From the NCBI RefSeq assembly GCF_018598185.1, contig NZ_JAHESC010000012.1, positions 62,001-126,000 on the forward strand: a DNA stretch of 64,000 nucleotides, given 5' to 3'. Under the pieces are notes generated by a model. It searched no databases, was not told the origin of the DNA, and saw nothing but the letters and a program-made list of their open reading frames with translations. How positions within the stretch are numbered: the first letter of the stretch is position 1; each line of letters begins with the position of its first letter. The position numbers and the translations under genes were made by a program. The stretch comes from Dawidia soli. GTDB taxonomy: Bacteria; Bacteroidota; Bacteroidia; Cytophagales; Cyclobacteriaceae. Shown in pieces: positions 37,356-45,599 of this stretch.

Positions 37356-38141
37356 CTATACTTTCTTTTTCTTCCCGCCTTCGCTTTGGAGGCGAACGAG
37401 CTGCAACGCCAACTGATCCGAAAGCGCCACGTTGTCGCTCGGTCCCTCGGGAAACTGGCTGGAGTAAAATCCTTTTGCTGCCCACAGTTCGAGCACGTCC
37501 GTGGACGCGACGGCGTATGGGGCGTATTGGCGGTTGTCGGACACCAGCAGGATCTTGCCTTCTTCGTCGTTGAAATTGAAGACGCGTTTAAAGACGATGC
37601 CTTCCTGGTTGGTGACCAATATATAGAGCTTGCCGTTCTTGATGGTGGCGACGTCTTCGACGTGCTCGCCGAAAATGATGCTGCCGGGCTGGATGGGAAG
37701 CATGGAGTCACCCTGGATCTCGAAGGCACGGTAGGTGCGGTTACGATTCAGCACGGGCAGGTTGATCTTGGGCAGGTCGCGGACGAATTCGGGGTCCTGG
37801 TAGCCGTTGAGGTAGCCGGCGGAGGCCTTTTGCATGACCAGCTCGACATTTTCCTTGCCGCTGGCGTCCATGGTAATGGCTAACACTTCTTTGCCGCGGC
37901 CGGGGCGCAGGTTCTTACGATCCTTTTCGGAGATCTTGCTAAGGTCCTGGCTGACGAGCGCGTCGAGGCTTACCTGGAAAATGCGCGTAAAGTCGAGCAG
38001 GGCGGGCAGCGGTGGGGTTGCGCGTTCCTCTTCATAAGCACCGATGGTGGCTTGTTTGAGGCCGAGCTTTTCTGCGAGTTGCTTTTGTGTCAACCCTTTC
38101 TCAGCGCGTAAGAACTTCAGATTCTGATTTACAGTGGCCAT
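37356..38141 (-). CDS. XRE-HTH / S24 peptidase self-cleaving repressor (LexA-CI-like)
   Basis: Protein of 261 residues. An HTH_XRE domain (about 8-62; LTQKQLAEKLGLKQATIGAYE) is joined to a LexA-type autoprotease domain. The expected cleavage site is Ala108-Gly109 (KASAGYLNGY). The nucleophile is Ser146 (EIQGDSMLPI) and the general base Lys185 (IVFKRVF), all in canonical order. Such proteins repress damage genes until RecA filaments stimulate self-cleavage. It faces away from the polymerase IV gene across 311 bases, which makes the mutagenic operon its likely regulon. It is not typical LexA, whose HTH is winged; here the HTH is XRE/CI-like, as is common in Bacteroidota. Confidence 0.9.
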   Translation of the reverse strand: MATVNQNLKFLRAEKGLTQKQLAEKLGLKQATIGAYEEERATPPLPALLDFTRIFQVSLDALVSQDLSKISEKDRKNLRPGRGKEVLAITMDASGKENVELVMQKASAGYLNGYQDPEFVRDLPKINLPVLNRNRTYRAFEIQGDSMLPIQPGSIIFGEHVEDVATIKNGKLYILVTNQEGIVFKRVFNFNDEEGKILLVSDNRQYAPYAVASTDVLELWAAKGFYSSQFPEGPSDNVALSDQLALQLVRLQSEGGKKKKV

Positions 38142-38258
38142 AGTTATCTACGGTAAGTGTATCGATGGGGTAAGGAAATGTATAGGACGTTCAGCACGTT
38201 CATTTATAGATCGATTTACACGATATCATTGACATTCACAATGCGTTAACAAAAACCA

Positions 38259-38283
38259 CCTCCACCAGCGTCGCTGGCGGAGG
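38259..38283. repeat. REP-like palindrome in the repressor/dinB gap
   Basis: CCTCCACCAGCG-T-CGCTGGCGGAGG: 12-base arms with one mismatch and a one-base loop, flanked by CCA and CAGG. The G+C-rich, self-complementary form resembles dispersed intergenic palindromes of Bacteroidota genomes. Copy number cannot be judged here. Confidence 0.55.
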
Positions 38284-38404
38284 CAGGTTTCCTAATGTTT
38301 CACGTCACCACAACGTGTCACTGTTCCACAAAAGAATATCTACAAGATGGCAAAATCAGCGTATTCTGTTTGTTTCCTACAATGATGGAACAAAGCTAAA
38401 AAAA

Positions 38405-38431
38405 TTAGTTCAAAAACAAAAATCGAACTAA
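38405..38431. promoter_or_regulatory. Inverted-repeat operator candidate upstream of dinB
   Basis: Perfect 7-base arms TTAGTTC (38405-38411) and GAACTAA (38425-38431), centres 20 bases apart, lie 21 bases before the dinB ATG, with a further TTAGTT at 38437-38442. This position would block transcription, which fits a binding site for the divergent S24 repressor. Confidence 0.55.
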
Positions 38432-38452
38432 TATTTTTAGTTATTTCGAGTC

Positions 38453-39640
38453 ATGGATCGCAACATCATCCACTTTGACCTCGACGCTTTCTTTGTGGCG
38501 GTAGAATGTAAAAAGAACCCGTCGCTGAAAGGCCTTCCCCTGATCGTCGGGGGCAGCAGCCGTCGCGGGGTTGTCGCCGCCTGCAGCTATGAGGCGCGGC
38601 GCTTTGGTGTGCATTCCGCCATGCCCATGTACCTGGCGATGCAGCTCTGCCCCGATGCCCGCGTCATCTCCGGGGATATGGAGGCCTACAGCCAGAATTC
38701 ACACCTTATTACAGAGATCATCGCCGACAAGGCCCCGCTTTTTGAAAAGGCTTCCATCGACGAGTTCTATATAGACGCCAGCGGCATGGACCGGTATTTC
38801 GGCGCCTTCAAGTGGGCGGTGGAGCTGCGCCGGCATATCATAAAAGAGAGCGGCCTTCCCATCTCCCTGGGCCTGTCGGTCAACAAGCTGGTTTCCAAAA
38901 TCGCCACGGCCGAGTTCAAGCCCAACGCACAAAAGCAGATCCCGGCGGGCACGGAAAAGGACTTCCTGGCGCCCCTGGGCGTGGAGAAGATCCCGATGAT
39001 CGGCAAACAGACGGCGACCTTCCTCTATGATATGGGAGTACGCACTGTAGCGACCCTGCGCGAGATGCCGATGAACTTCCTGATCAGCGCGTTTGGCAAG
39101 AATGGTGTTTCGCTTTTGAATAAGGCCAACGGCATTGACGACTCCCCCATCGTGCCGTATAGCGAGGCCAAGTCTATTTCCACCGAATCGACGTTCGATG
39201 CCGATACCATGGATACGGCCAGGCTCAAGTCCATCCTGATCGCCATGGTGGAAAAGGTAGCCTTCCAGCTGCGCGACCAGGGCAAGCTGACGTCGTGTGT
39301 CACCGTCAAGGTGCGCTATACCAATTTCGATACCGAAACCAAGCAAGTAAAGATACCCTATACCGCGTCGGACCACGTGCTGTTACAAACCGTCACGGCG
39401 CTGTTCGACAAACTTTATAACCGACGCATGCTGATCCGCCTGGTGGGCGTACGGTTGAGTGGGCTGGTGCACGGCAGCCACCAGATCGACCTGTTCAGCG
39501 ACACGGCGGCCTCGGTCAACCTCTACGAGGCGATCGACTTCATCAAACACAAGCACGGCGCGGAGAAGCTGATCCGGGCGACGACCCTCGATGTCAGTCG
39601 CCGCGTGCGCATGGAGATGAACATGTTCAAAGGAAAATAA
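38453..39640 (+). CDS. dinB: DNA polymerase IV (Y-family)
   Basis: Protein of 395 residues with full Y-family architecture. The catalytic acids are Asp9/Asp11 region in 'HFDLDAFFVAVE' and Asp103-Glu104 in 'ASIDEFYID'. The palm/fingers motif 'SYEARRFGVHSAMP', thumb HhH 'IPMIGKQTATFLYDMG' and little-finger domain follow. A beta-clamp-binding pentapeptide, QIDLF, is visible near the C-terminus. It performs error-prone lesion bypass in the cytoplasm. It is the first gene of a tightly spaced plus-strand run (gaps 17, 47 and 29 bases) with an RNA-ligase-like protein, RecQ and an alternative DnaE. Its promoter region contains a probable S24-repressor operator. Confidence 0.95.
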   Translation: MDRNIIHFDLDAFFVAVECKKNPSLKGLPLIVGGSSRRGVVAACSYEARRFGVHSAMPMYLAMQLCPDARVISGDMEAYSQNSHLITEIIADKAPLFEKASIDEFYIDASGMDRYFGAFKWAVELRRHIIKESGLPISLGLSVNKLVSKIATAEFKPNAQKQIPAGTEKDFLAPLGVEKIPMIGKQTATFLYDMGVRTVATLREMPMNFLISAFGKNGVSLLNKANGIDDSPIVPYSEAKSISTESTFDADTMDTARLKSILIAMVEKVAFQLRDQGKLTSCVTVKVRYTNFDTETKQVKIPYTASDHVLLQTVTALFDKLYNRRMLIRLVGVRLSGLVHGSHQIDLFSDTAASVNLYEAIDFIKHKHGAEKLIRATTLDVSRRVRMEMNMFKGK

Positions 39641-39657
39641 TTAAACGACGAAGCGAT

Positions 39658-40194
39658 ATGAAACTCACGACAAAAACCGGCACCTCCGTAAAAGAATTAT
39701 CGTTCATTATCTCTCCCCCGCCGCACATCCGCAGCGACGCGTTTGTGTTAAAAGACGACGTCCACTACCTCATCGGTCATCCGTTTACCGACCGGTACTC
39801 ACGAGCACACATTTCATTGTTTAAATATAACGACGAGCACATGGACGACATGATCCGTTATGTCGCGGCCAAGGCCACCTATATGCGTCCGTTCAATGTC
39901 TTTGTAAAAGACCTGGCCGCGTTCCACCATGGCCGTTACCGCACCCTTTACCTGGACATTGTCAACAAATACCCCATACGCGACATGTTTGAAAAACTTG
40001 TGCGCGAAGATGCACACTTCACGCCCCACATCACCATCGCGCGGATGCTGTCACAGGAGGATTTTGAAAAATGCTGGCCGCACCTGGAAAACCTGCGCTA
40101 CAGCCAGCATTTCCTGTGCGACCGCATCACGGTACTGGCGCGTGGCGACGGGCATTGGACACACTATCACGACATTATGCTCGGCGCCGAATAG
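39658..40194 (+). CDS. 2'-5' RNA ligase family (2H phosphoesterase superfamily) protein
   Basis: Protein of 178 residues with two H-x-[ST] motifs, His51-Ile-Ser53 (RAHISLF) and His124-Ile-Thr126 (TPHITIA), separated by about 70 residues as in LigT-like 2H enzymes. These act on 2',3'-cyclic or 2'-5' phosphodiester bonds of RNA or nucleotides; the cellular substrate is unknown. Its position between dinB and recQ, with a 17-base gap after dinB, implies coregulation with the DNA damage response. Similar small 2H genes near Y-family polymerase genes are, from memory, recurrent in Bacteroidota, but that should be checked. There is no signal peptide. Confidence 0.85.
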   Translation: MKLTTKTGTSVKELSFIISPPPHIRSDAFVLKDDVHYLIGHPFTDRYSRAHISLFKYNDEHMDDMIRYVAAKATYMRPFNVFVKDLAAFHHGRYRTLYLDIVNKYPIRDMFEKLVREDAHFTPHITIARMLSQEDFEKCWPHLENLRYSQHFLCDRITVLARGDGHWTHYHDIMLGAE

Positions 40195-40241
40195 CCCGGG
40201 TCACTCCTCTACATCATTTCCCAATTCGTTACCTTTATGCT

Positions 40242-42380
40242 ATGAACCCGTTAGAGATCTTACAGAAACATTTCGGCTACTCCTCCTTCCGATTGGAGCA
40301 GGAGGCCATCGTCCGGGCCGTGCTGGCACAGCGCGACACACTTGTGCTGATGCCCACGGGCGGCGGTAAATCGTTGTGTTACCAGGTGCCCGCGTTGTGT
40401 TTTCCGGGCCTGACCGTTGTCATTTCCCCGCTCATCGCGTTAATGAAAAACCAGGTGGATGCGCTGCGTCTGAATGGCGTTCACGCGGCTTTCCTCAATT
40501 CCACGCAAACGCCGTCCGAGCAAAGCGCCGTTGTAGACGCGGCGCGTGCCGGCACGCTGAAGTTATTATACCTGGCGCCGGAGAGTACGTTCCTGAAAGA
40601 GCTGCCGCGCTACGCGGTCAGTTTGCTGGCCATCGACGAGGCGCACTGTATTTCCCACTGGGGGCATGACTTCCGGCCGGAGTACCTCAACCTGGCGCAG
40701 CTGCGCACCCTGTTGCCGAAGGTGCCGGTCATTGCGCTGACGGCTACCGCGGACCGGCAAACACGCAAGGATATTGTCGACAAGCTGTCCTTACAAAACC
40801 CCGCGATGTTCGTATCGAGCTTCAACCGCGCCAACATCCGGTACACCGTTGAATCAAAACAGCAGAGCGGCGAAAAGCTGCTGCAATTCCTCCGGTCGCG
40901 AGGTGACGACTCGGGCGTGATCTATTGTATGTCGCGCAACAGCACCGAAGAGATCGCGGCCTTCCTGACACGCGCAGGCTTTGAAGCGCTGCCCTACCAC
41001 GCCGGGCTGGACCGCACAGTGCGAAGCCGTCACCAGGATCAGTTCCTGCGGGACGAGGTGAAGATCATTGTCGCGACGATCGCCTTCGGCATGGGCATCG
41101 ATAAATCCAACGTGCGCTATGTGGTACACATGGACCTGCCCAAAAGCATTGAAGGATATTACCAGGAAACGGGCCGGGCCGGTCGCGATGGCCTGGACAG
41201 CGAAGCGCTGCTGTTCTACTCCTATGGCGATGTGACCAAGCTCAAACGGTTGGCCCACGTGCCCGACAACGAGGCGCAGACGGAGATCGCCTACAACAAG
41301 CTCGATCAGATGGCGGCCTATGGCGACCTGCGCAGTTGCCGGCGCCGCTACCTGCTGCAATACTTCGACGAGCCCGCGCCGGCGCACTGCGGCAACTGCG
41401 ATGTCTGCCTGGCGGAACACGAGCAGATCGATGCCACGATCCTGTCGCAAAAGGTACTCTCGGCGGTCAGCCGGTTGCAGGGACGCTTTGGCGCAGGCTA
41501 CGTGATCGATTTTTTGCGCGGCTCGCAGGCGACCCGGATCCAGGAGTTTCACAAGAAGCTGCCCACGTACGGCATCGGCGCGGACGTGAGCAAGAATGAC
41601 TGGCACGATGTGATCCGCGAGCTGATCGCACAAGGCTACCTGGCCAAGGCCGATGGGCAATATCCACTGCTCCAGCTCACCGACCGCAGCGACGACGTAT
41701 TGCGTCGTGCCACTACGGTATTGTGGCGCCGGCCGCTGGCACGTGCCGTCGAGCACGAGCCTGCCACCGTAGAAGAAGCCGCGCCGGCGTATGATACTTC
41801 GTTGTTCCAGCAGCTAAAAGACCTGCGGCGCCGGCTGGCGGCAGCCGACAATGTACCGGCCTATATTGTCTTATCGGATGCCACCTTACAGGAGCTCGCC
41901 TCCTATTTGCCGCACGGCCGGGAGGAGTTCAGCCGCATCTCCGGCTTTGGCCAGCAAAAGCTGGAGCGCTATGCGGATGCGTTCGGTGAGATCATTACGA
42001 ACTACTGCGCCCGGCAGGGACTTACCTCCCGCATACACCTCAAGACCCGCAAGCGTTCCCAAAAGACTTCGAACGAGCGCGACAACGACACCAAGCAGCA
42101 GACGCTCGATCTGTTCAATAAGGGCTACGCCATCGAGGCCATTGCCGCGGCGCGTGAGCTGAGCCCGGTCACGATCGAAAATCACCTGGCGTTTTATGTG
42201 CAGCAAGGACGTGTCCCCCTCGAGTCCCTGGTCGAGAAGGCGAAACTTCCGGCCATTCGCGCCGCCATCAAGCAGAGCGGAGGGCTGATGTTAACACCGA
42301 TCAAAGACATTCTCGGTGACGCTTATAGCTATCGCGAAATACGCATGACGGTTGCCGCGCTGAATGCGCGTGGTCAGTAA
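40242..42380 (+). CDS. recQ: ATP-dependent DNA helicase RecQ
   Basis: Protein of 712 residues. Helicase motifs include motif 0 (FRLEQEAIV), Walker A PTGGGKS (38-44), DEAH box 132-135 (AIDEAHCISHWGHDFRPEY) and motif VI 'QETGRAGRDG'. The zinc site is 'CRRRYLLQYFDEP...CGNCDVC'. A winged-helix RQC region, an HRDC domain ('LQELASYLPHGREEFSRISGFG') and a C-terminal HTH_40-type segment ('LFNKGYAIEAIAAARELSPVTIENHL') follow. It unwinds forked or recombination DNA 3' to 5'. I start at the ATG at 40242, which is followed by normal RecQ sequence (MNPLEILQKHFGYSSFR); the longer upstream frame overlaps the previous gene. It lies between the translesion polymerases, suggesting a stalled-fork role. Confidence 0.95.
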   Translation: MNPLEILQKHFGYSSFRLEQEAIVRAVLAQRDTLVLMPTGGGKSLCYQVPALCFPGLTVVISPLIALMKNQVDALRLNGVHAAFLNSTQTPSEQSAVVDAARAGTLKLLYLAPESTFLKELPRYAVSLLAIDEAHCISHWGHDFRPEYLNLAQLRTLLPKVPVIALTATADRQTRKDIVDKLSLQNPAMFVSSFNRANIRYTVESKQQSGEKLLQFLRSRGDDSGVIYCMSRNSTEEIAAFLTRAGFEALPYHAGLDRTVRSRHQDQFLRDEVKIIVATIAFGMGIDKSNVRYVVHMDLPKSIEGYYQETGRAGRDGLDSEALLFYSYGDVTKLKRLAHVPDNEAQTEIAYNKLDQMAAYGDLRSCRRRYLLQYFDEPAPAHCGNCDVCLAEHEQIDATILSQKVLSAVSRLQGRFGAGYVIDFLRGSQATRIQEFHKKLPTYGIGADVSKNDWHDVIRELIAQGYLAKADGQYPLLQLTDRSDDVLRRATTVLWRRPLARAVEHEPATVEEAAPAYDTSLFQQLKDLRRRLAAADNVPAYIVLSDATLQELASYLPHGREEFSRISGFGQQKLERYADAFGEIITNYCARQGLTSRIHLKTRKRSQKTSNERDNDTKQQTLDLFNKGYAIEAIAAARELSPVTIENHLAFYVQQGRVPLESLVEKAKLPAIRAAIKQSGGLMLTPIKDILGDAYSYREIRMTVAALNARGQ

Positions 42381-42409
42381 TCTTATTTTCACCACCACCC
42401 CCGTTGAGC

Positions 42410-45400
42410 ATGTACCTGAACTGTCACACCGCGTTTAGTTTTCGATACGGCACATTGACGGTCCAGAAGCTGTTTGAAGAAGCCCAGCGGTGCGGCGTCC
42501 ATAAACTGGTACTGACCGAGATCAACAATACCGCGTCTTACCTGGAGATGCTGCGGTTGTGTCACGCGTACAAGCCCGGCGCCGGTGGACTGACACACTA
42601 TGGAAAAGAGCCATACGTACTCGACATCGCCGTGGGCGTGGAATGCCGCGGCGACGAGAATACGCTGCTATACATTGCCATTGCCCGCAACAACGCCGGC
42701 TTTGAAGAGCTCAACCGATTCCTGTCCCGCTACCATCGCGAAGGCAGGACACTGCCGCCACGGGCGCCAGTGTTTGACAACGTTGTGATCATATATCCCT
42801 TCGGGCGGTACGCGCCGGAGCTGCTACGGCCGCAGGAGTACGTCGGTGTGCGACCGCAGGATCTCGGGCCGCTGACATTGTATGCCCCCTACCACGAGTA
42901 TAAACACCGGTTTGTTGCGCTGTGCCCGGTGACGTTTTCCGGCAAGACCGATTTTAACATGCACCGCCTGCTGCGGGCGATGGCCAACAATACCCTGTTG
43001 AGCAAGCTCCCGAAAGCGCAGGAAGCGCAACCCGATGAGATCATGTTGCCGCCGGCGGAACTGCGGGCACGGTATACGCGCTTTCCCGACCTGGTCGCGA
43101 ACGCGGAAGCGCTGCTGGCACAATGCTCGCTGGACCTGCGCCCCGGCGGCGATAAGAATAAAAAGCACCTGCGCGGCAGCCGGGCAGCAGACCTGGCCTA
43201 CCTTACCGCAGAGGCCTGGAAGGGATTTGCGCGCCGGTATCACCACGCCGACGAGGCCATCGTGCGGGCACGGATCGAAAAGGAGCTCGACATCATCGAC
43301 AAAAAGGCTTTTGCTTCCTATTACCTGATCGCCTACGAGCTGACTCAATACGCCACGCAGCGCGGATACGACTATGTGGGCCGCGGCAGTGGTGCCAACA
43401 GCGTGGTGGCGTATTGTCTGGGGATCACCAACGTTGATCCGATCAAGCTGGACCTCTACTTCGAGCGGTTCCTGAACGAAGAACGCGCGTCACCTCCCGA
43501 CTTCGACCTGGATTTTTCGTGGGACAACCGCGATGAGATCTATCAGCACCTCTTTGACCTTTATGGCGAGGAGCACGTCTGTTTACTCGGCACGCACGTG
43601 ACCTACCAGCGACGCTCGCTGTTGCGGGAGCTGGGCAAAGTGTTTGGTTTGCCGAAGGACGAGCTCGAAGCGCTGGCCGACCGCAACGAATATACACCTG
43701 ATCGTGAAGACATCGCGCCGCTGATCCTGCGCTATGCAGAGCGCATGAAAGACCTGCCGTCAAACATGTCGATCCACGCGGGTGGCGTGCTGATCACGGA
43801 AGAACCGATCTACCGGTATACTACGCTGGAGTTTCCTCCCAAAGGTCTGCCGGTGTCACATTTTGAAATGCACAACGCCGAAGACTTCGGCATCTTTAAA
43901 TTCGACATTCTCAGCCAGCGAGGCCTGGGCCACCTCAAAGAAACCGTGCGGCATGTGAAACGCAACCAGGGCCGGGACGTGGACATCTACCAGTTCGAGG
44001 CCTTTACACAGGACGAAGGCATCAAGGACCTGATGCGTACCGGTCGGACCATGGGTTGTTTTTATGTGGAGTCGCCGGCCATGCGGATGCTGCTCGGCAA
44101 GTTGCGCTGTGACGATTACCTCACCCTGGTGGCCGCCAGCTCGATCATACGGCCGGGCGTTGCCAGCTCGGGCATGATGCGCACCTACCTGGAGCGCTTT
44201 CACGCCGTGCGCCGCGGCCAGGCGTATGCGTCCATTCACCCCATGATGGACGAGCTCATGCGCGATACGTTCGGTGTGATGATCTACCAGGAAGACGTGA
44301 TCAAAGTGGCGCACCACTTTGCCAAGCTTACGCTGACGGAGGCTGATGTCCTGCGCCGCGGCATGTCGGGAAAGTATCGCTCACGCGAAGAATTCCAGCG
44401 GGTAGCCGACCGGTTTTACGCATCGTGCCGTGCGCAAGGCTATGACGAAGCGGTGATCAAACGGGTCTGGTATGAAATTGAGAGCTTTTCCGGATATTCC
44501 TTTGCGAAAGGGCACTCGGCGAGCTATGCGGTCGAGAGCTATCAAAGCCTTTTCCTCAAGGCGCATTACCCACTGGAGTTCATGGTGGGCGTCATCAACA
44601 ACTTCGGTGGCTTTTATAAGACAGAGTTTTACTTTCATGAGGCCCGGATGCTCGGTGGACAGATCGCGCCGCCGTGCGTGAATCACAGTGGCTACCTGAC
44701 GACCATCGAAGGGCAACAGCTCTACATCGGGTTTGTGCACGTGAAGAGCCTGGAGGAAAGGATTGCGCGGGAGATTCAAGTGGAGCGGGCGCGTCACGGG
44801 GTGTATACCAGCCTCGATAATTTTCTACAGCGTCTGCCGCTGGGGTTGGAACAGGTGCGGGTGCTGATCCGGATGGGGTCGTTCCGGTTTACGGGCAAAA
44901 GCAAACAGCAGCTGCTCTGGGAGGCGATGTTGTTCTTCGGGCAATCGCGCACGAAGCAGCCGGCGGGCATGCAGACGTTGTTTGACACGGCGCCGAAAGA
45001 ATATCCGTTACCGACGCTGCAGCGCAATGCGCAGGAAGATGCCTTTGATGAGATCGAGCTGTTGGGATTTCCGTTGTGTGATCCGTTTCAGCTGGTGTCG
45101 GGCGGACATACGGGCGATACGACCGCCGGGGAGCTGGCGAACCGCGTGGGGAAGCGCGTGTCGATCCTGGGATATGTGGTCACGACAAAGAACGCCTGGA
45201 CGCAAAAGCACGAGATGATGTACTTCGGGACATTTTATGACCTGCAGGGTGAAGTGTTTGATACCGTACATTTTCCAATCGTGGCCCGGCAGTTTCCGTT
45301 CCGCGGGCGGGGGTTTTACTTTATCGAGGGGAAAGTCGTGGAAGATTTTGGGGTGCCTATGATCGAGGTGATGGGATTCGAGAAGGTGCCGATGATCGAT

Positions 45401-45451
45401 AAACGGGCCGAGCTCCCGGAGCTGCCAGGCGCAGTTGCGGGAAGGGAATAG
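42410..45451 (+). CDS. DNA polymerase III alpha subunit-like, alternative DnaE (error-prone type)
   Basis: C-family polymerase of 1013 residues. Catalytic acids are present in 'PDFDLDFSW' (about 363-371; compare PDIDIDF) and in 'FKFDILSQRGL', so polymerase activity is expected. The N-terminal PHP domain (MYLNCHTAFSFRYG) has lost most of the metal-binding His residues of the canonical motif, so proofreading is unlikely. Length is about 150 residues below replicative DnaE; the C-terminal OB-fold region remains ('VSILGYVVTTKNAWT...MMYFGTFYDLQG'). I start at the ATG at 42410, two codons after an in-frame TTG. It is probably the error-prone DnaE2-like partner of dinB in this operon, rather than the essential replicase. 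Confidence 0.88.
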   Translation: MYLNCHTAFSFRYGTLTVQKLFEEAQRCGVHKLVLTEINNTASYLEMLRLCHAYKPGAGGLTHYGKEPYVLDIAVGVECRGDENTLLYIAIARNNAGFEELNRFLSRYHREGRTLPPRAPVFDNVVIIYPFGRYAPELLRPQEYVGVRPQDLGPLTLYAPYHEYKHRFVALCPVTFSGKTDFNMHRLLRAMANNTLLSKLPKAQEAQPDEIMLPPAELRARYTRFPDLVANAEALLAQCSLDLRPGGDKNKKHLRGSRAADLAYLTAEAWKGFARRYHHADEAIVRARIEKELDIIDKKAFASYYLIAYELTQYATQRGYDYVGRGSGANSVVAYCLGITNVDPIKLDLYFERFLNEERASPPDFDLDFSWDNRDEIYQHLFDLYGEEHVCLLGTHVTYQRRSLLRELGKVFGLPKDELEALADRNEYTPDREDIAPLILRYAERMKDLPSNMSIHAGGVLITEEPIYRYTTLEFPPKGLPVSHFEMHNAEDFGIFKFDILSQRGLGHLKETVRHVKRNQGRDVDIYQFEAFTQDEGIKDLMRTGRTMGCFYVESPAMRMLLGKLRCDDYLTLVAASSIIRPGVASSGMMRTYLERFHAVRRGQAYASIHPMMDELMRDTFGVMIYQEDVIKVAHHFAKLTLTEADVLRRGMSGKYRSREEFQRVADRFYASCRAQGYDEAVIKRVWYEIESFSGYSFAKGHSASYAVESYQSLFLKAHYPLEFMVGVINNFGGFYKTEFYFHEARMLGGQIAPPCVNHSGYLTTIEGQQLYIGFVHVKSLEERIAREIQVERARHGVYTSLDNFLQRLPLGLEQVRVLIRMGSFRFTGKSKQQLLWEAMLFFGQSRTKQPAGMQTLFDTAPKEYPLPTLQRNAQEDAFDEIELLGFPLCDPFQLVSGGHTGDTTAGELANRVGKRVSILGYVVTTKNAWTQKHEMMYFGTFYDLQGEVFDTVHFPIVARQFPFRGRGFYFIEGKVVEDFGVPMIEVMGFEKVPMIDKRAELPELPGAVAGRE

Positions 45452-45599
45452 TCTCGGAAAATGGGGGTCTTGGACGGAAAAAGCAGTGTAAAAACACACC
45501 AAACCGCAACCGGAATCGGAGTCGCATTCGTTTGCGATTTTTTAAAAAAAGTTGCACAAACGTTGCGGAGAATCCCGGAAGAGTTCCTAAACTTGTGCT

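Larger units (their letters stand above)
38142..38452. other. Divergent region between S24 repressor and dinB
   Basis: 311 bases without a gene. It contains a palindromic repeat-like hairpin (38259-38283), then an AT-rich stretch with the inverted repeat 38405-38431 and a further TTAGTT half-site at 38437, just before the dinB start. Confidence 0.6.

Noticed and set aside
40071-40241. Upstream extension of RecQ
   Set aside because: It overlaps the 2H phosphoesterase gene and has no helicase-like sequence; the ATG at 40242 gives the normal RecQ N-terminus.
42085-42130. QTLDLF in RecQ as a beta-clamp-binding motif
   Set aside because: It falls at the start of the HTH_40-type segment, where TLDLF is a normal part of the domain.
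45559-45564. AACGTT core upstream of the LacI gene as its operator
   Set aside because: Only the central six bases are palindromic; the flanks do not match LacI-type symmetry, so support is too weak.
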